Shown: piece by piece, positions 35,735 through 43,669 of the stretch
How the letters are laid out: every line of letters starts with the position of its first letter
Numbering within the stretch: the first letter of the stretch is position 1
Program-made: the position numbers and the translations under genes
The notes under the pieces: generated by a model
Databases searched by the model: none
Told to the model about the DNA's origin: nothing
The model's input: only the letters and a program-made list of their open reading frames with translations
From: Thermus amyloliquefaciens
GTDB taxonomy: Bacteria; Deinococcota; Deinococci; Deinococcales; Thermaceae
Assembly: GCF_000744885.1 (NCBI RefSeq)
Contig: NZ_JQMV01000003.1
Coordinates: forward strand, 186,001-250,000
Length of the DNA stretch: 64,000 nt
Reading direction: 5' to 3'

Positions 35735-36944
35735 GGCCCGCCTGGCCCTTTTCCTGGCCCTTTCCATAGGGCTTGCCCTCCTCTTCCAGGGGGGCTTGAG
35801 CTACCTGGCCTTCCGGCGCCTCCTCGAGGCGGACCTGGACCGCTCCCTCCGCTTCTACGTGGAGGCCCTCGCCGAGGGCAGGAGGCCCCCAAGGGGGGAG
35901 TTCGCCTTCCGGCTCGTGCAGGGCGAGGCGGTGCACAAAAGCGAGAACTTCCCCGACCTTCCCAGGCTTTCCCCAGGGGCTTACTGGCGGGGAGGGTGGC
36001 GGGTTTTGGTCCTCGAGGTGCCGGGGGGTACCCTCAGCGTGGCCCGGTACGACCCGGGGGCGGCGGGGGCCTTGGCGCGCTTCCGCTTGGCCCTTTTGGC
36101 AAGCGGGGCCCTCCTTACCCTCTTGGCGGTGCTCTTGGCCTCGAGGCTGGCCGGGGCCGCCTTGGCCCCCCTTTCCCGCCTCACGGAGGTGGCCCGGCGG
36201 GTGGCGGACTCCGGGGACCTCTCCCACCGGGTGGACCCGGGAGGGGGCGGGGAGCTCCAGGCCCTGGCGGAGAGCTTCAACCACATGTTGGAGCGGCTTG
36301 AGGCCTTTTTGGAGAGGGAGCGCCGCTTTACCCGGGATGCCGCCCACGAGCTAAGAACCCCAGTGGCCGCCGCCTTGGCCCAAGTGGAAGGCGCAGAAGC
36401 GGGCTACCTACCCAAGGAGGAGGCCCTCCAGGCGGCCAAGGAGGAGCTTCTGCGCATGAAGCGCCTGGTGGAGGCCCTTTTGGTCCTGGCCCGGGAGGGG
36501 CGGGTGGAGAGGATTCCCCTGGACCTGGCCCAGCTGGCCCGCCAGGAGGCCGAGGCCTTCGGGGTGCCCTACCGGGGCCCGGAAAGCCTTCCCTTTCTGG
36601 GGGATCCCCTCCTCCTGGCCCAGGCCCTGGGGAACCTGTTGCGGAATGCCTTTGTGCACGGGGAGGGGAAGGGGGTGGAGGTGGGGCTAGGGGTGGAAGG
36701 GGAGGAGGCGGTTTTGGAGGTGCAGGACCAGGGGCCGGGGATGCCCGAGGAGGCCTTGAAGGAGGCGGGAAGGCCCTTTTTCCGGGCCTCGAGGAAGCCC
36801 GGGGAGGGGCTTGGCCTCTCCGTGGCCAAGAAGGTGGCCGAGGCCCACGGGGGGCGGCTGGAGCTTCAGCCCAACCGCCCTTCCGGCCTCCTCGCCCGCC
36901 TCCGGCTTCCCCTCCCTAGCGAAGCCGCTTCAGGGCCTCCTTGA
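35724..36944 (+). CDS. Sensor histidine kinase
   Basis: 406 residues. Two transmembrane helices (about 5-30 and 122-148) flank a roughly 90-residue extracytoplasmic sensor, then a HAMP domain, the dimerisation helix with phospho-acceptor His208 in FTRDAAHELRTPVAAAL, and the ATPase domain: N box GNLLRNAFVHG, G1 DQGPGMPEEA, F box and G2 GEGLGLSVAKKVAEAHGG. The small sensor has no recognised fold. Partner of the upstream regulator. The 3' end overlaps ruvA tail to tail by 29 bases. Confidence 0.94.
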   Translation: MSLRARLALFLALSIGLALLFQGGLSYLAFRRLLEADLDRSLRFYVEALAEGRRPPRGEFAFRLVQGEAVHKSENFPDLPRLSPGAYWRGGWRVLVLEVPGGTLSVARYDPGAAGALARFRLALLASGALLTLLAVLLASRLAGAALAPLSRLTEVARRVADSGDLSHRVDPGGGGELQALAESFNHMLERLEAFLERERRFTRDAAHELRTPVAAALAQVEGAEAGYLPKEEALQAAKEELLRMKRLVEALLVLAREGRVERIPLDLAQLARQEAEAFGVPYRGPESLPFLGDPLLLAQALGNLLRNAFVHGEGKGVEVGLGVEGEEAVLEVQDQGPGMPEEALKEAGRPFFRASRKPGEGLGLSVAKKVAEAHGGRLELQPNRPSGLLARLRLPLPSEAASGPP

Positions 36945-37488
36945 TCAGCTCCTGGGCCTTGGCCTTGGGGTTCTTGGCCAGGAGGTCTAGGACCACCGCC
37001 CGGGCCTGGCCTTCCCGGAAGCCCAGGGCGGCCAGGGCCAAGACCGCCTCCTCCGCCGCCTCCCCCGCCGCCGCTTCCCCCACCAGCTGGGCGGGCACCT
37101 TCCCCTTGAGTTCCAAGGCGATGCGCTCGGCCAGCTTCCGTCCCACCCCGCTCGCCGAGGTGAGGAGCCTCAGGTCCCCCTCCGCCAGGGCCCGGGCCAG
37201 GAGCTTAGGCCCCAGGGCGGAGAGGAGGGCGAGGGCCACCTTGGGCCCCACCCCGCTCACGGAGAGGAGGAGCTCAAAGAGGGCCAGGCTTTCCTCGTCG
37301 GGGAAGCCGTAGAGGAAAAGCCCGTCCTCCCGGAGTTGGAGGTGGGTGTAGGCCTCGGCCTCCTGCCCCTCCTGGAGGGTTTGCAGGAAGGTCAGGGGGG
37401 CTTGCAGGAGGAAGCCCACCCCTCCCACCCCGAGGAGGAAGCGGTCCTCCTCCTTGCGCAACACGGTGCCCTTCAGGTAGCGGATCAT
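36916..37488 (-). CDS. ruvA: Holliday junction branch-migration protein RuvA
   Basis: 190 residues. An OB-fold N-terminal domain (MIRYLKGTVLRKEEDRFLLGVGGVGFLLQ), two helix-hairpin-helix motifs (LLSVSGVGPKVALALLSALG and LLTSASGVGRKLAERIALELKGKV), a flexible linker of Ala/Glu residues and the C-terminal UBA-like domain III that binds RuvB (LALAALGFREGQARAVV). ATG at 37488 overlaps the stop of the enoyl-CoA hydratase gene. ruvB and ruvC are not in the window. Confidence 0.95.
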   Translation of the reverse strand: MIRYLKGTVLRKEEDRFLLGVGGVGFLLQAPLTFLQTLQEGQEAEAYTHLQLREDGLFLYGFPDEESLALFELLLSVSGVGPKVALALLSALGPKLLARALAEGDLRLLTSASGVGRKLAERIALELKGKVPAQLVGEAAAGEAAEEAVLALAALGFREGQARAVVLDLLAKNPKAKAQELIKEALKRLR

Positions 37489-38249
37489 CGGCCCTGGAAG
37501 CGGGGCGGGCGTTTTTCCCTAAAGGCCTTTACCCCCTCCTCATGGTCCTGGGTGCGGCCCGCCTCCCCCTGCAGGATGGCCTCGAGGGCCAAGGCCTCCG
37601 TGAGGGAAAGCCGGAAGCTCTCCAGGAGGAGCTTCCGGGTGAGGGCGTAGGCCCGGGTGGGCCCTTGGGCGAGCTCCTTGGCCAGCGCCAGGGCCTCCTC
37701 CAAAAGCCTTTCCCCCGGCACCACCCGGTGCACCAGCCCCAGGGCCAGGGCCTCCTCCGCGGAAAGCCTGGGGGAGAGGAGGAGGAGTTCCTGGGCCTTG
37801 GCGAGGCCCACCAGGCGGGGCAGGAGGAAGCTCATGCCCGAGTCCGGCACCAGGCCGATGCGCACGAAGGCGGTGGCGAAGGTGGCCTCCTGGGCGGCCA
37901 GGCGCAGGTCCCCCCAAAGCGCCAGGCTCATCCCCGCCCCCGCCGCCGCCCCGTTCACCGCCACCACCAGGGGCTTCTCCAGGGCGCTCATGGCCTCCAC
38001 CACCCGGTTGTAGCGGCGGAGGTGGGCCTCGTAGTCGGGCTTTTTCTCGCCGAACTCCCCCAGGTCCTGCCCGGCGGAGAAGGCCCGGCCCGCCCCCGTG
38101 AGGAGGAGGGCCCGGACCCCGGGGTCTTCCTGGGCCTCCTTTAGGGCCCGGTGGAGTTCCTCCAGCAGGGCTCCGGTGATGGCGTTCAGCTTTTCCGGCC
38201 GGTTCAGGGTGAGGAGCAGGACCCCCTCGTGCCTTTCCTTCAGGACCAT
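37485..38249 (-). CDS. paaG: Enoyl-CoA hydratase/isomerase, PaaG-like
   Basis: 254-residue crotonase-fold enzyme. LTLNRPEKLNAITGALLEELHRAL, the oxyanion-hole segments GAGRAFSAGQDLGEFG and NGAAAGAGMSLALWGDLRLA, and the catalytic region FVRIGLVPDSGMSFLLPRLVG place it nearest PaaG/PaaB isomerases of phenylacetate or fatty-acid breakdown. No other paa genes are adjacent, so the pathway is uncertain. ATG at 38249 chosen because homology and a leaderless -10 both point there. Confidence 0.87.
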   Translation of the reverse strand: MVLKERHEGVLLLTLNRPEKLNAITGALLEELHRALKEAQEDPGVRALLLTGAGRAFSAGQDLGEFGEKKPDYEAHLRRYNRVVEAMSALEKPLVVAVNGAAAGAGMSLALWGDLRLAAQEATFATAFVRIGLVPDSGMSFLLPRLVGLAKAQELLLLSPRLSAEEALALGLVHRVVPGERLLEEALALAKELAQGPTRAYALTRKLLLESFRLSLTEALALEAILQGEAGRTQDHEEGVKAFREKRPPRFQGR

Positions 38250-38255
38250 GGCCCC

Positions 38256-38261
38256 ATTGTA
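38256..38261 (-). promoter_or_regulatory. -10 element of leaderless paaG promoter
   Basis: TACAAT on the minus strand, six bases (GGGGCC), then ATG. Confidence 0.6.
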
Positions 38262-38274
38262 AGGGTTTGGGCAC

Positions 38275-38324
38275 CTACACCGCCTTTTGGTGTAGCGTAG
38301 ATGAAGGGGGTATACCGCCCCCTT
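38275..38324 (+). promoter_or_regulatory. Two consecutive inverted repeats before sucA
   Basis: CTACACC (38275-38281) pairs with GGTGTAG (38289-38295); AAGGGGG (38304-38310) pairs with CCCCCTT (38318-38324) around TATACCG, a possible -10. Such nested symmetry over a promoter suggests operators controlling the 2-oxoglutarate dehydrogenase operon, or paaG on the other side. No known regulator motif is recognised. Confidence 0.5.
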
Positions 38325-38334
38325 GGGAGGCAGG

Positions 38335-41034
38335 ATGGAGCTCACGCTGGAAAGCCAAGGCTACCTGGAGGCCCTCTACCGGGCCTATCTGGAGGATCCC
38401 TTCTCCTTGCCGGAAGAGTGGCGCCGCTACTTTTCCGCCCTCACCCTGGAGACTTCCCGACGAGAGCCCCTCGAGGACGGCCGAAGAGCCACCCCCGCTC
38501 CCCTGGCGGAGGCGGTGGACCTCGCCTTCCTGCTCAAGGTGGAGCGCTTGCTCCAGGCCTACCGGGAGCTGGGCCACCTGGCGGCCCGGATCGACCCCTT
38601 GGGAAGGGAACGGCCCAGGCCCAAGGAGCTTTCCCTGGAGGCCCACGGCCTCACCCCCAAGGACCTGGAGAAGCCCCTGCCCCCCCTCTTCGGGGCCCCC
38701 ACCCTGGGTGCCCTCCTGGAGGGGTTGGAGCGGACCTACCTGGGCCCCGTGGGCTTTGAGGTGGCCCACGTGGAGCCCGAGGAGCGCGCCTGGCTTCTTT
38801 CCCGCATAGAAGCCCCTTGGGAAAGGCCCCCCAAGGAGGTGCGCCGCCGCATGCTGGAGCACCTCATGCAGGCGAGCCTCTTTGAGGCCTTCCTGCAGCG
38901 GAAGTACCTGGGGGCCAAGACCTTCAGCCTCGAGGGCCTGGAGAGCCTGGTCCCCCTTCTCCTCTTGGCGGTGGAGGAGGCCGCCCGGCTGGGGGTGAGG
39001 GAGGTGGTTTTGGGCATGGCCCACCGCGGGCGGCTCAACGTCCTGGCCAACGTGGTGGGCAAGCCCTTTGAGCGCATCTTCCGCGAGTTTGAGGAGATCT
39101 TCCCCGAGGGGTACTCCGGGGACGTGAAGTACCACCTGGGCTTTTCCAACGACCTGGCCACCCCCCACGGCCAGGTGCACGTCTCCCTCAACTTCAACCC
39201 CAGCCACCTGGAGTTCGTGAACCCCGTGACCCTGGGGAGGCTTCGCGCCAAGCAGGACCGCTTCGGGGACCGGGAGCGGAAGAGGGGCCTGGCCCTTTTG
39301 GTCCACGGGGACTCGGCCTTCATCGGCGAGGGGATCGTGCAGGAGACCCTCAACCTCTCCCGCCTTCCCGGCTACCGGGTGGGGGGAACCCTCCACGTGG
39401 TGGCCAACAACCAGCTGGGCTTCACCACCAACCCGGAGGAGTACACCTCCTGCCGCTACCCCACGGACATCGCCAAGATGGTGGGGGCCCCCGTCTTCCA
39501 CGTGAACGCCGAGGCGTTGGACGAGCTTTGGTTCGTCCTGCGCCTGGCCCTGGCGTACCGCCAGCGCTACGGCAAGGACGTGGTGATTGACCTGGTGGGC
39601 TACCGCCGCCGGGGGCACAACGAGACGGACGAGCCCACCTTCACCCAGGCCCCCATGTACGCCCTCATCGCCAAGCGCCCCGAGCCCTGGAAGGTGTATG
39701 GGGAGAGGCTTCTTGCCGAGGGGGTGGTGGCGGAGGGGGAGGTGAAGGCCTGGGAGGAGGCCTATTTGGCCAGGCTGGAAAGCGAGTTTGCCCGGGTCAA
39801 GGCGGAGCCGGGCCCCGTGGTGCCCCACGGGCTTTCCGGCCTCTGGCAGGGGTATGTGGGGGGGCCCGATGCCTCGGTGCCCGAGGTGGACACCGGGGTG
39901 CCCCGGGAGGTGCTAAAGGGGCTTCTCCTTCGCTTGAGCACCGTGCCCGAGGGCTTCGTGGTGCACCCCAAGCTGAAGCGCTTCCTGGAGGCCAGGAGGG
40001 AGATGGCCGAGGAAGCCCGCCCCCTGGACTGGGCCGCCGCCGAGGCCTTGGCCTTTGCCTCCTTGGCGGTGGAGGGGCATCGGGTGCGCCTCACGGGCCA
40101 AGACGCCCTAAGGGGCACCTTCACCCAGCGCCACGCCGCCCTCTACGACTACCAGACGGGGAGGCCCTACCTCCCCCTGCAGCACCTGGCGGAGGGGCAG
40201 GCGGAGGTGGAGATCCACAACTCCCCCCTCTCCGAGGCCGGGGTCCTGGGCTTTGAGTACGGCTACAGCCTGGACTACCCCGAGGGGCTCATCCTCTGGG
40301 AGGCCCAGTTCGGGGACTTCGTCAACGTGGCCCAGGTCTACATCGACCAGTTCCTGGCCAGCGCCGAGGCCAAGTGGAACCGGCTTTCCGGCCTGGTCCT
40401 CCTCCTGCCCCACGGCCTCGAGGGCCAGGGGCCCGAGCACTCCTCGGCGAGGCTGGAGCGCTTCTTGCAGCTTGGGGCCCAGGACAACCTGCAGGTGGCC
40501 TACCCCACCACCCCCGCCCAGTTCTTCCACCTCCTGCGCCGCCAGGTGAAGCGCAAAATCCGCAAGCCCCTCGTGGTCATGACCCCCAAGAGCCTCCTCC
40601 GCCACCCGGAGGTGGTCTCCCCCCTGGAGGAGCTCGCCCAGGGGCGCTTCCAGAAGGTGATCCCCGAGCGGGTGAAGGGGGCCCGGAAGGTCCTCCTCAC
40701 CTCGGGCAAGGTCTACTACGACCTCCTGCAGAAGCGCCGGGAGCTGGGGGCGGAGGATGTGGCCATCCTAAGGCTGGAACTCCTCTACCCCTTCCCCGAG
40801 GCGGACCTGAAGGAGGCCCTGAGCCCCTACCCCAAGAAGACCCCCGTGGTCTACGTCCAGGAGGAGCCCGTGAACCAGGGGGCCTGGTGGTACCTCTCCG
40901 CCCGCTTCTGCGGGGAGATCTACGGCCACCCCTTCCGCGTGGTGGCCCGGCCCGAGTCCCCAAGCCCCGCGGTGGGTTCCTCCAAGGTGCACAAGGAAGA
41001 ACAGGGAAAACTGCTTGAGGAAGCCTTTAAGTGA
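38335..41034 (+). CDS. sucA: 2-oxoglutarate dehydrogenase E1 component
   Basis: Thiamine-dependent decarboxylase of the TCA cycle, 899 residues. N-terminal ESQGYLEALYRAYLEDPFSLPEEWRRYF, then LGMAHRGRLNVLANVVGKP, HLGFSND, the thiamine-diphosphate motif GDSAFIGEGIVQETLNLS, HVVANNQLGFTT, YRRRGHNETDEPTFTQAPMY and the C-terminal HEYGYSLDYPEGL-like pyrimidine-binding region (here FEYGYSLDYPEGLILWEAQFGDF). ATG at 38335 follows GGGAGGCAGG. First gene of sucA-sucB-lpd. Confidence 0.96.
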   Translation: MELTLESQGYLEALYRAYLEDPFSLPEEWRRYFSALTLETSRREPLEDGRRATPAPLAEAVDLAFLLKVERLLQAYRELGHLAARIDPLGRERPRPKELSLEAHGLTPKDLEKPLPPLFGAPTLGALLEGLERTYLGPVGFEVAHVEPEERAWLLSRIEAPWERPPKEVRRRMLEHLMQASLFEAFLQRKYLGAKTFSLEGLESLVPLLLLAVEEAARLGVREVVLGMAHRGRLNVLANVVGKPFERIFREFEEIFPEGYSGDVKYHLGFSNDLATPHGQVHVSLNFNPSHLEFVNPVTLGRLRAKQDRFGDRERKRGLALLVHGDSAFIGEGIVQETLNLSRLPGYRVGGTLHVVANNQLGFTTNPEEYTSCRYPTDIAKMVGAPVFHVNAEALDELWFVLRLALAYRQRYGKDVVIDLVGYRRRGHNETDEPTFTQAPMYALIAKRPEPWKVYGERLLAEGVVAEGEVKAWEEAYLARLESEFARVKAEPGPVVPHGLSGLWQGYVGGPDASVPEVDTGVPREVLKGLLLRLSTVPEGFVVHPKLKRFLEARREMAEEARPLDWAAAEALAFASLAVEGHRVRLTGQDALRGTFTQRHAALYDYQTGRPYLPLQHLAEGQAEVEIHNSPLSEAGVLGFEYGYSLDYPEGLILWEAQFGDFVNVAQVYIDQFLASAEAKWNRLSGLVLLLPHGLEGQGPEHSSARLERFLQLGAQDNLQVAYPTTPAQFFHLLRRQVKRKIRKPLVVMTPKSLLRHPEVVSPLEELAQGRFQKVIPERVKGARKVLLTSGKVYYDLLQKRRELGAEDVAILRLELLYPFPEADLKEALSPYPKKTPVVYVQEEPVNQGAWWYLSARFCGEIYGHPFRVVARPESPSPAVGSSKVHKEEQGKLLEEAFK

Positions 41035-41045
41035 GGAGGTAGACG

Positions 41046-41552
41046 GTGCAGGAACTGAAAGTGCCCTCCGTGGGCGAGTCCATCGTGGAAGTGGAGATCG
41101 GCGCCTGGTTGAAGAAGGAAGGGGAGGGCTTTGCCCAGGACGAACCCCTGGTGGAGCTCATCACCGACAAGGCCACCCTGGAGCTCCCCGCCCCCTTTGC
41201 GGGCACCCTGGCCAAGATCCTAAAGCGCACCGGGGAAACCGCCAGGGTGGGGGAGGCCATCGCCCTCTTGGAGGCGGGGGCCCAGGCCGCCGCCCAAGCC
41301 CCCCAGGCCCCAGCCGAGGCCGCGCCGCCGGAGCCGCCCCTGGCCATGCCCGCGGCGGAGCGCCTCCTGCGGGAGGCCGGGGTGGCCCCTGAGGAGGTCC
41401 AGGGCACGGGCCTGGGCGGGCGCATCCTCAAGGAGGACGTGCTCCGCCACCTGGAGGCCCAGGTGCCCCCTCCTCCCGCCCCCACGCCCCCTACCCCTGC
41501 CCCCACGCCTGCCCCGGTGGCCCAGCCCCCGCCGACCGCCCCTGGCGGGTGA
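41046..41552 (+). CDS. sucB: 2-oxoglutarate dehydrogenase E2, N-terminal piece (lipoyl and E3-binding domains)
   Basis: 168 codons with a TGA at 41550. Lipoyl domain 1-77 with Lys42 in [14 protein letters not shown], an Ala/Pro linker, the peripheral-subunit-binding domain ([37 protein letters not shown]) and a second Pro-rich linker where the frame ends. Normally this continues into the catalytic domain. One extra C in the CCCC run near 41539-41543 would join the two, reading [21 protein letters not shown] and GTG start at 41046. Confidence 0.88.
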   Translation: MQELKVPSVGESIVEVEIGAWLKKEGEGFAQDEPLVELITDKATLELPAPFAGTLAKILKRTGETARVGEAIALLEAGAQAAAQAPQAPAEAAPPEPPLAMPAAERLLREAGVAPEEVQGTGLGGRILKEDVLRHLEAQVPPPPAPTPPTPAPTPAPVAQPPPTAPGG

Positions 41553-42244
41553 GCGAGGCGGTGCCCATGAGCCCCTTGCGCCGCCGCATCGCGGAGAGGC
41601 TCCTTTTGGCCCGGCAGACCACCGCCATGCTCACCACCTTTAACGAGGCGGACATGTCCCAGGTGATCGCCCTCAGGAAGGAGCTGGGGGAGGCCTTCCA
41701 GAAGAAGCATGGGGTGAAGCTGGGCTTCATGAGCTTCTTCGTGAAGGCGGTGGTCCAGGCCCTGAAGGAGATCCCCGAGCTGAACGCCGAGATCCGGGAC
41801 AACGTCATCGTTTACCACCGCTACTACGACATCGGGGTGGCCGTGGGGGGTGGGGAGGGCCTCGTGGTCCCGGTCCTGCGGGATGCCGACCGGCTTTCCT
41901 TCGCCGAGATCGAGCGCCAGATCGCCGACTTCGCCGAAAGGGCCCGGAGCAAAAAGCTCAAGCCCGAGGAGCTCATGGGGGGTACCTTCACCATCACCAA
42001 CGGCGGGGTCTACGGCTCCCTGAACTCCACCCCCCTCCTCAACCCGCCCCAGGTGGGCATCCTGGGCATGCACGCCATCCAGGAACGCCCCGTGGCCCGG
42101 GACGGCCAGGTGGTGATAAGGCCCATGATGTACCTGGCCCTCTCCTACGACCACCGCATCGTGGACGGGCGGGAGGCGGTCACCTTCCTGAGGCGGGTCA
42201 AGGAGCTGGTGGAAAACCCGGTGCGTCTCCTGCTGGAGGTCTAG
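41549..42244 (+). CDS. sucB: 2-oxoglutarate dehydrogenase E2, C-terminal catalytic piece
   Basis: 231 residues from a GTG that overlaps the upstream TGA as GTGA. It begins [35 protein letters not shown] and ends with the catalytic [14 protein letters not shown], so the succinyltransferase domain is complete. If the frameshift is real, the core would assemble without attached lipoyl arms and would rely on the separate N-terminal piece. If it is a sequencing error, this is simply the second half of a 400-residue SucB. Confidence 0.88.
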   Translation: MSEAVPMSPLRRRIAERLLLARQTTAMLTTFNEADMSQVIALRKELGEAFQKKHGVKLGFMSFFVKAVVQALKEIPELNAEIRDNVIVYHRYYDIGVAVGGGEGLVVPVLRDADRLSFAEIERQIADFAERARSKKLKPEELMGGTFTITNGGVYGSLNSTPLLNPPQVGILGMHAIQERPVARDGQVVIRPMMYLALSYDHRIVDGREAVTFLRRVKELVENPVRLLLEV

Positions 42245-42245
42245 C

Positions 42246-43619
42246 GTGTACACCTACGACCTTTTGGTGATCGGGGCAGGGCCTGGGGGATACGTGGCCG
42301 CCATCCGCGCCGCCCAGCTGGGGATGCGGGTGGGGGTGGTGGAGAAGGAAAAGGCCCTGGGGGGCACCTGCCTGCGGGTGGGGTGCATCCCCTCCAAGGC
42401 GCTTTTGGAGACCACGGAGCGCATCTACGAGGTCCGAAAGGGCCTCATCGGGGCCAAGGTGGAGGGCCTAACCCTGGACCTCCCCGCCCTCATGGCCCAC
42501 AAGGACAAGGTGGTCGGGGCCAACACCCAGGGGATTGAGTTCCTCTTCAAGAAAAACGGCATCGCCCGCCACCAGGGCACGGCCCGCTTCCTCTCCGAGC
42601 GCAAGGTCTTGGTGGAGGAGACGGGGGAGGAGCTTTCCGCCCGCTTTATCCTCATCGCCACGGGAAGCGCCCCCCTCATCCCCCCCTGGGCGGAGGTGGA
42701 CGGAAAGCGGGTGGTCACCTCCACCGAGGCCCTAAGCTTCCCCGAGGTCCCGGAAAGGCTCATCGTGGTGGGGGGCGGGGTGATCGGGCTGGAGCTTGGG
42801 GTGGTCTGGCACCGCCTGGGGGCCGAGGTCATCGTCCTGGAATACCTGGACCGCATCCTCCCCACCATGGACGCCGAGCTCTCCCGGGCGGCGGAAAAGG
42901 TCTTCCGGAAGGAGGGCCTGGGGATCCGCACCGGGGTCAGGGTGCTCTCGGTGCGCCCCCAAGGCAAGGGGGCCCGGGTGGAGCTTGAGGGGGGGGAGGT
43001 CCTCGAGGCGGACCGGGTGCTCCTTGCGGTGGGCCGCAGGCCCTACACGGAAGGCTTGGGCTTGGAAAACGCTGGGCTTGCCACCGACGAGCGGGGCCGC
43101 ATCCCCGTGGACGAGCACCTCCGCACCCGGGTGCCCCACATCTACGCCATCGGGGACGTGGTCCGGGGCCCCATGCTGGCCCACAAGGCGAGCGAGGAAG
43201 GCATCGCCGCGGTGGAGCACATGGCGAGGGGCTTCGGCCACGTGGACTATTTGGCCATCCCCAGCGTGGTCTACACCCACCCCGAGGTGGCGGGGGTGGG
43301 GTACACGGAGGAGGAGCTGAAAGCCCAGGGCATCCCCTACAAGGTGGGCAAGTTCCCCTACTCAGCCTCGGGCCGCGCCCGGGCCATGGGGGAGACCGAG
43401 GGGTTCGTCAAGGTTCTGGCCCATGCCAGGACCGACCGCATCCTGGGGGTCCACGGGATCGGGGCCCGGGTGGGGGACGTTTTGGCCGAGGCCGCCCTGG
43501 CCCTCTTCTTCAAGGCCAGCGCCGAGGACCTGGGCCGGGCCCCCCACGCCCACCCCTCCCTCTCGGAGATCCTCAAGGAGGCCGCCTTGGCGGCTTGGGA
43601 GAAGCCCGTTCACCTTTAG
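42246..43619 (+). CDS. lpd: Dihydrolipoamide dehydrogenase (E3) of the 2-oxoglutarate complex
   Basis: 457 residues. FAD motif VIGAGPGGYVAAIRAAQLG, redox Cys pair CLRVGC in GGTCLRVGCIPSKALLETTE, NAD motif VVGGGVIGLELGVVWHRLG, YAIGDVV and active-site HAHPSLSE. It starts with GTG one base after the sucB stop. Clearly different in sequence from the E3 at 16190-17575, so each complex has its own E3. Confidence 0.95.
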   Translation: MYTYDLLVIGAGPGGYVAAIRAAQLGMRVGVVEKEKALGGTCLRVGCIPSKALLETTERIYEVRKGLIGAKVEGLTLDLPALMAHKDKVVGANTQGIEFLFKKNGIARHQGTARFLSERKVLVEETGEELSARFILIATGSAPLIPPWAEVDGKRVVTSTEALSFPEVPERLIVVGGGVIGLELGVVWHRLGAEVIVLEYLDRILPTMDAELSRAAEKVFRKEGLGIRTGVRVLSVRPQGKGARVELEGGEVLEADRVLLAVGRRPYTEGLGLENAGLATDERGRIPVDEHLRTRVPHIYAIGDVVRGPMLAHKASEEGIAAVEHMARGFGHVDYLAIPSVVYTHPEVAGVGYTEEELKAQGIPYKVGKFPYSASGRARAMGETEGFVKVLAHARTDRILGVHGIGARVGDVLAEAALALFFKASAEDLGRAPHAHPSLSEILKEAALAAWEKPVHL

Positions 43620-43631
43620 GGCAAGGTACTA

Positions 43632-43667
43632 CCCCGGCCAGGCACGCCTGGCCGGGGCTTGGTTTTT
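43632..43667 (+). terminator. Rho-independent terminator of the sucAB-lpd operon
   Basis: CCCCGGCCAGG (43632-43642) and CCTGGCCGGGG (43647-43657) form an 11-base stem with a 4-base loop, followed by CTTGGTTTTT. Confidence 0.92.
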
Positions 43668-43669
43668 GC

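Noticed and set aside
41027-42253. 408-codon open frame on the minus strand across both sucB pieces
   Set aside because: Shadow of sucB. It spans the frameshift without a stop only because of high G+C, and its sequence is low-complexity.
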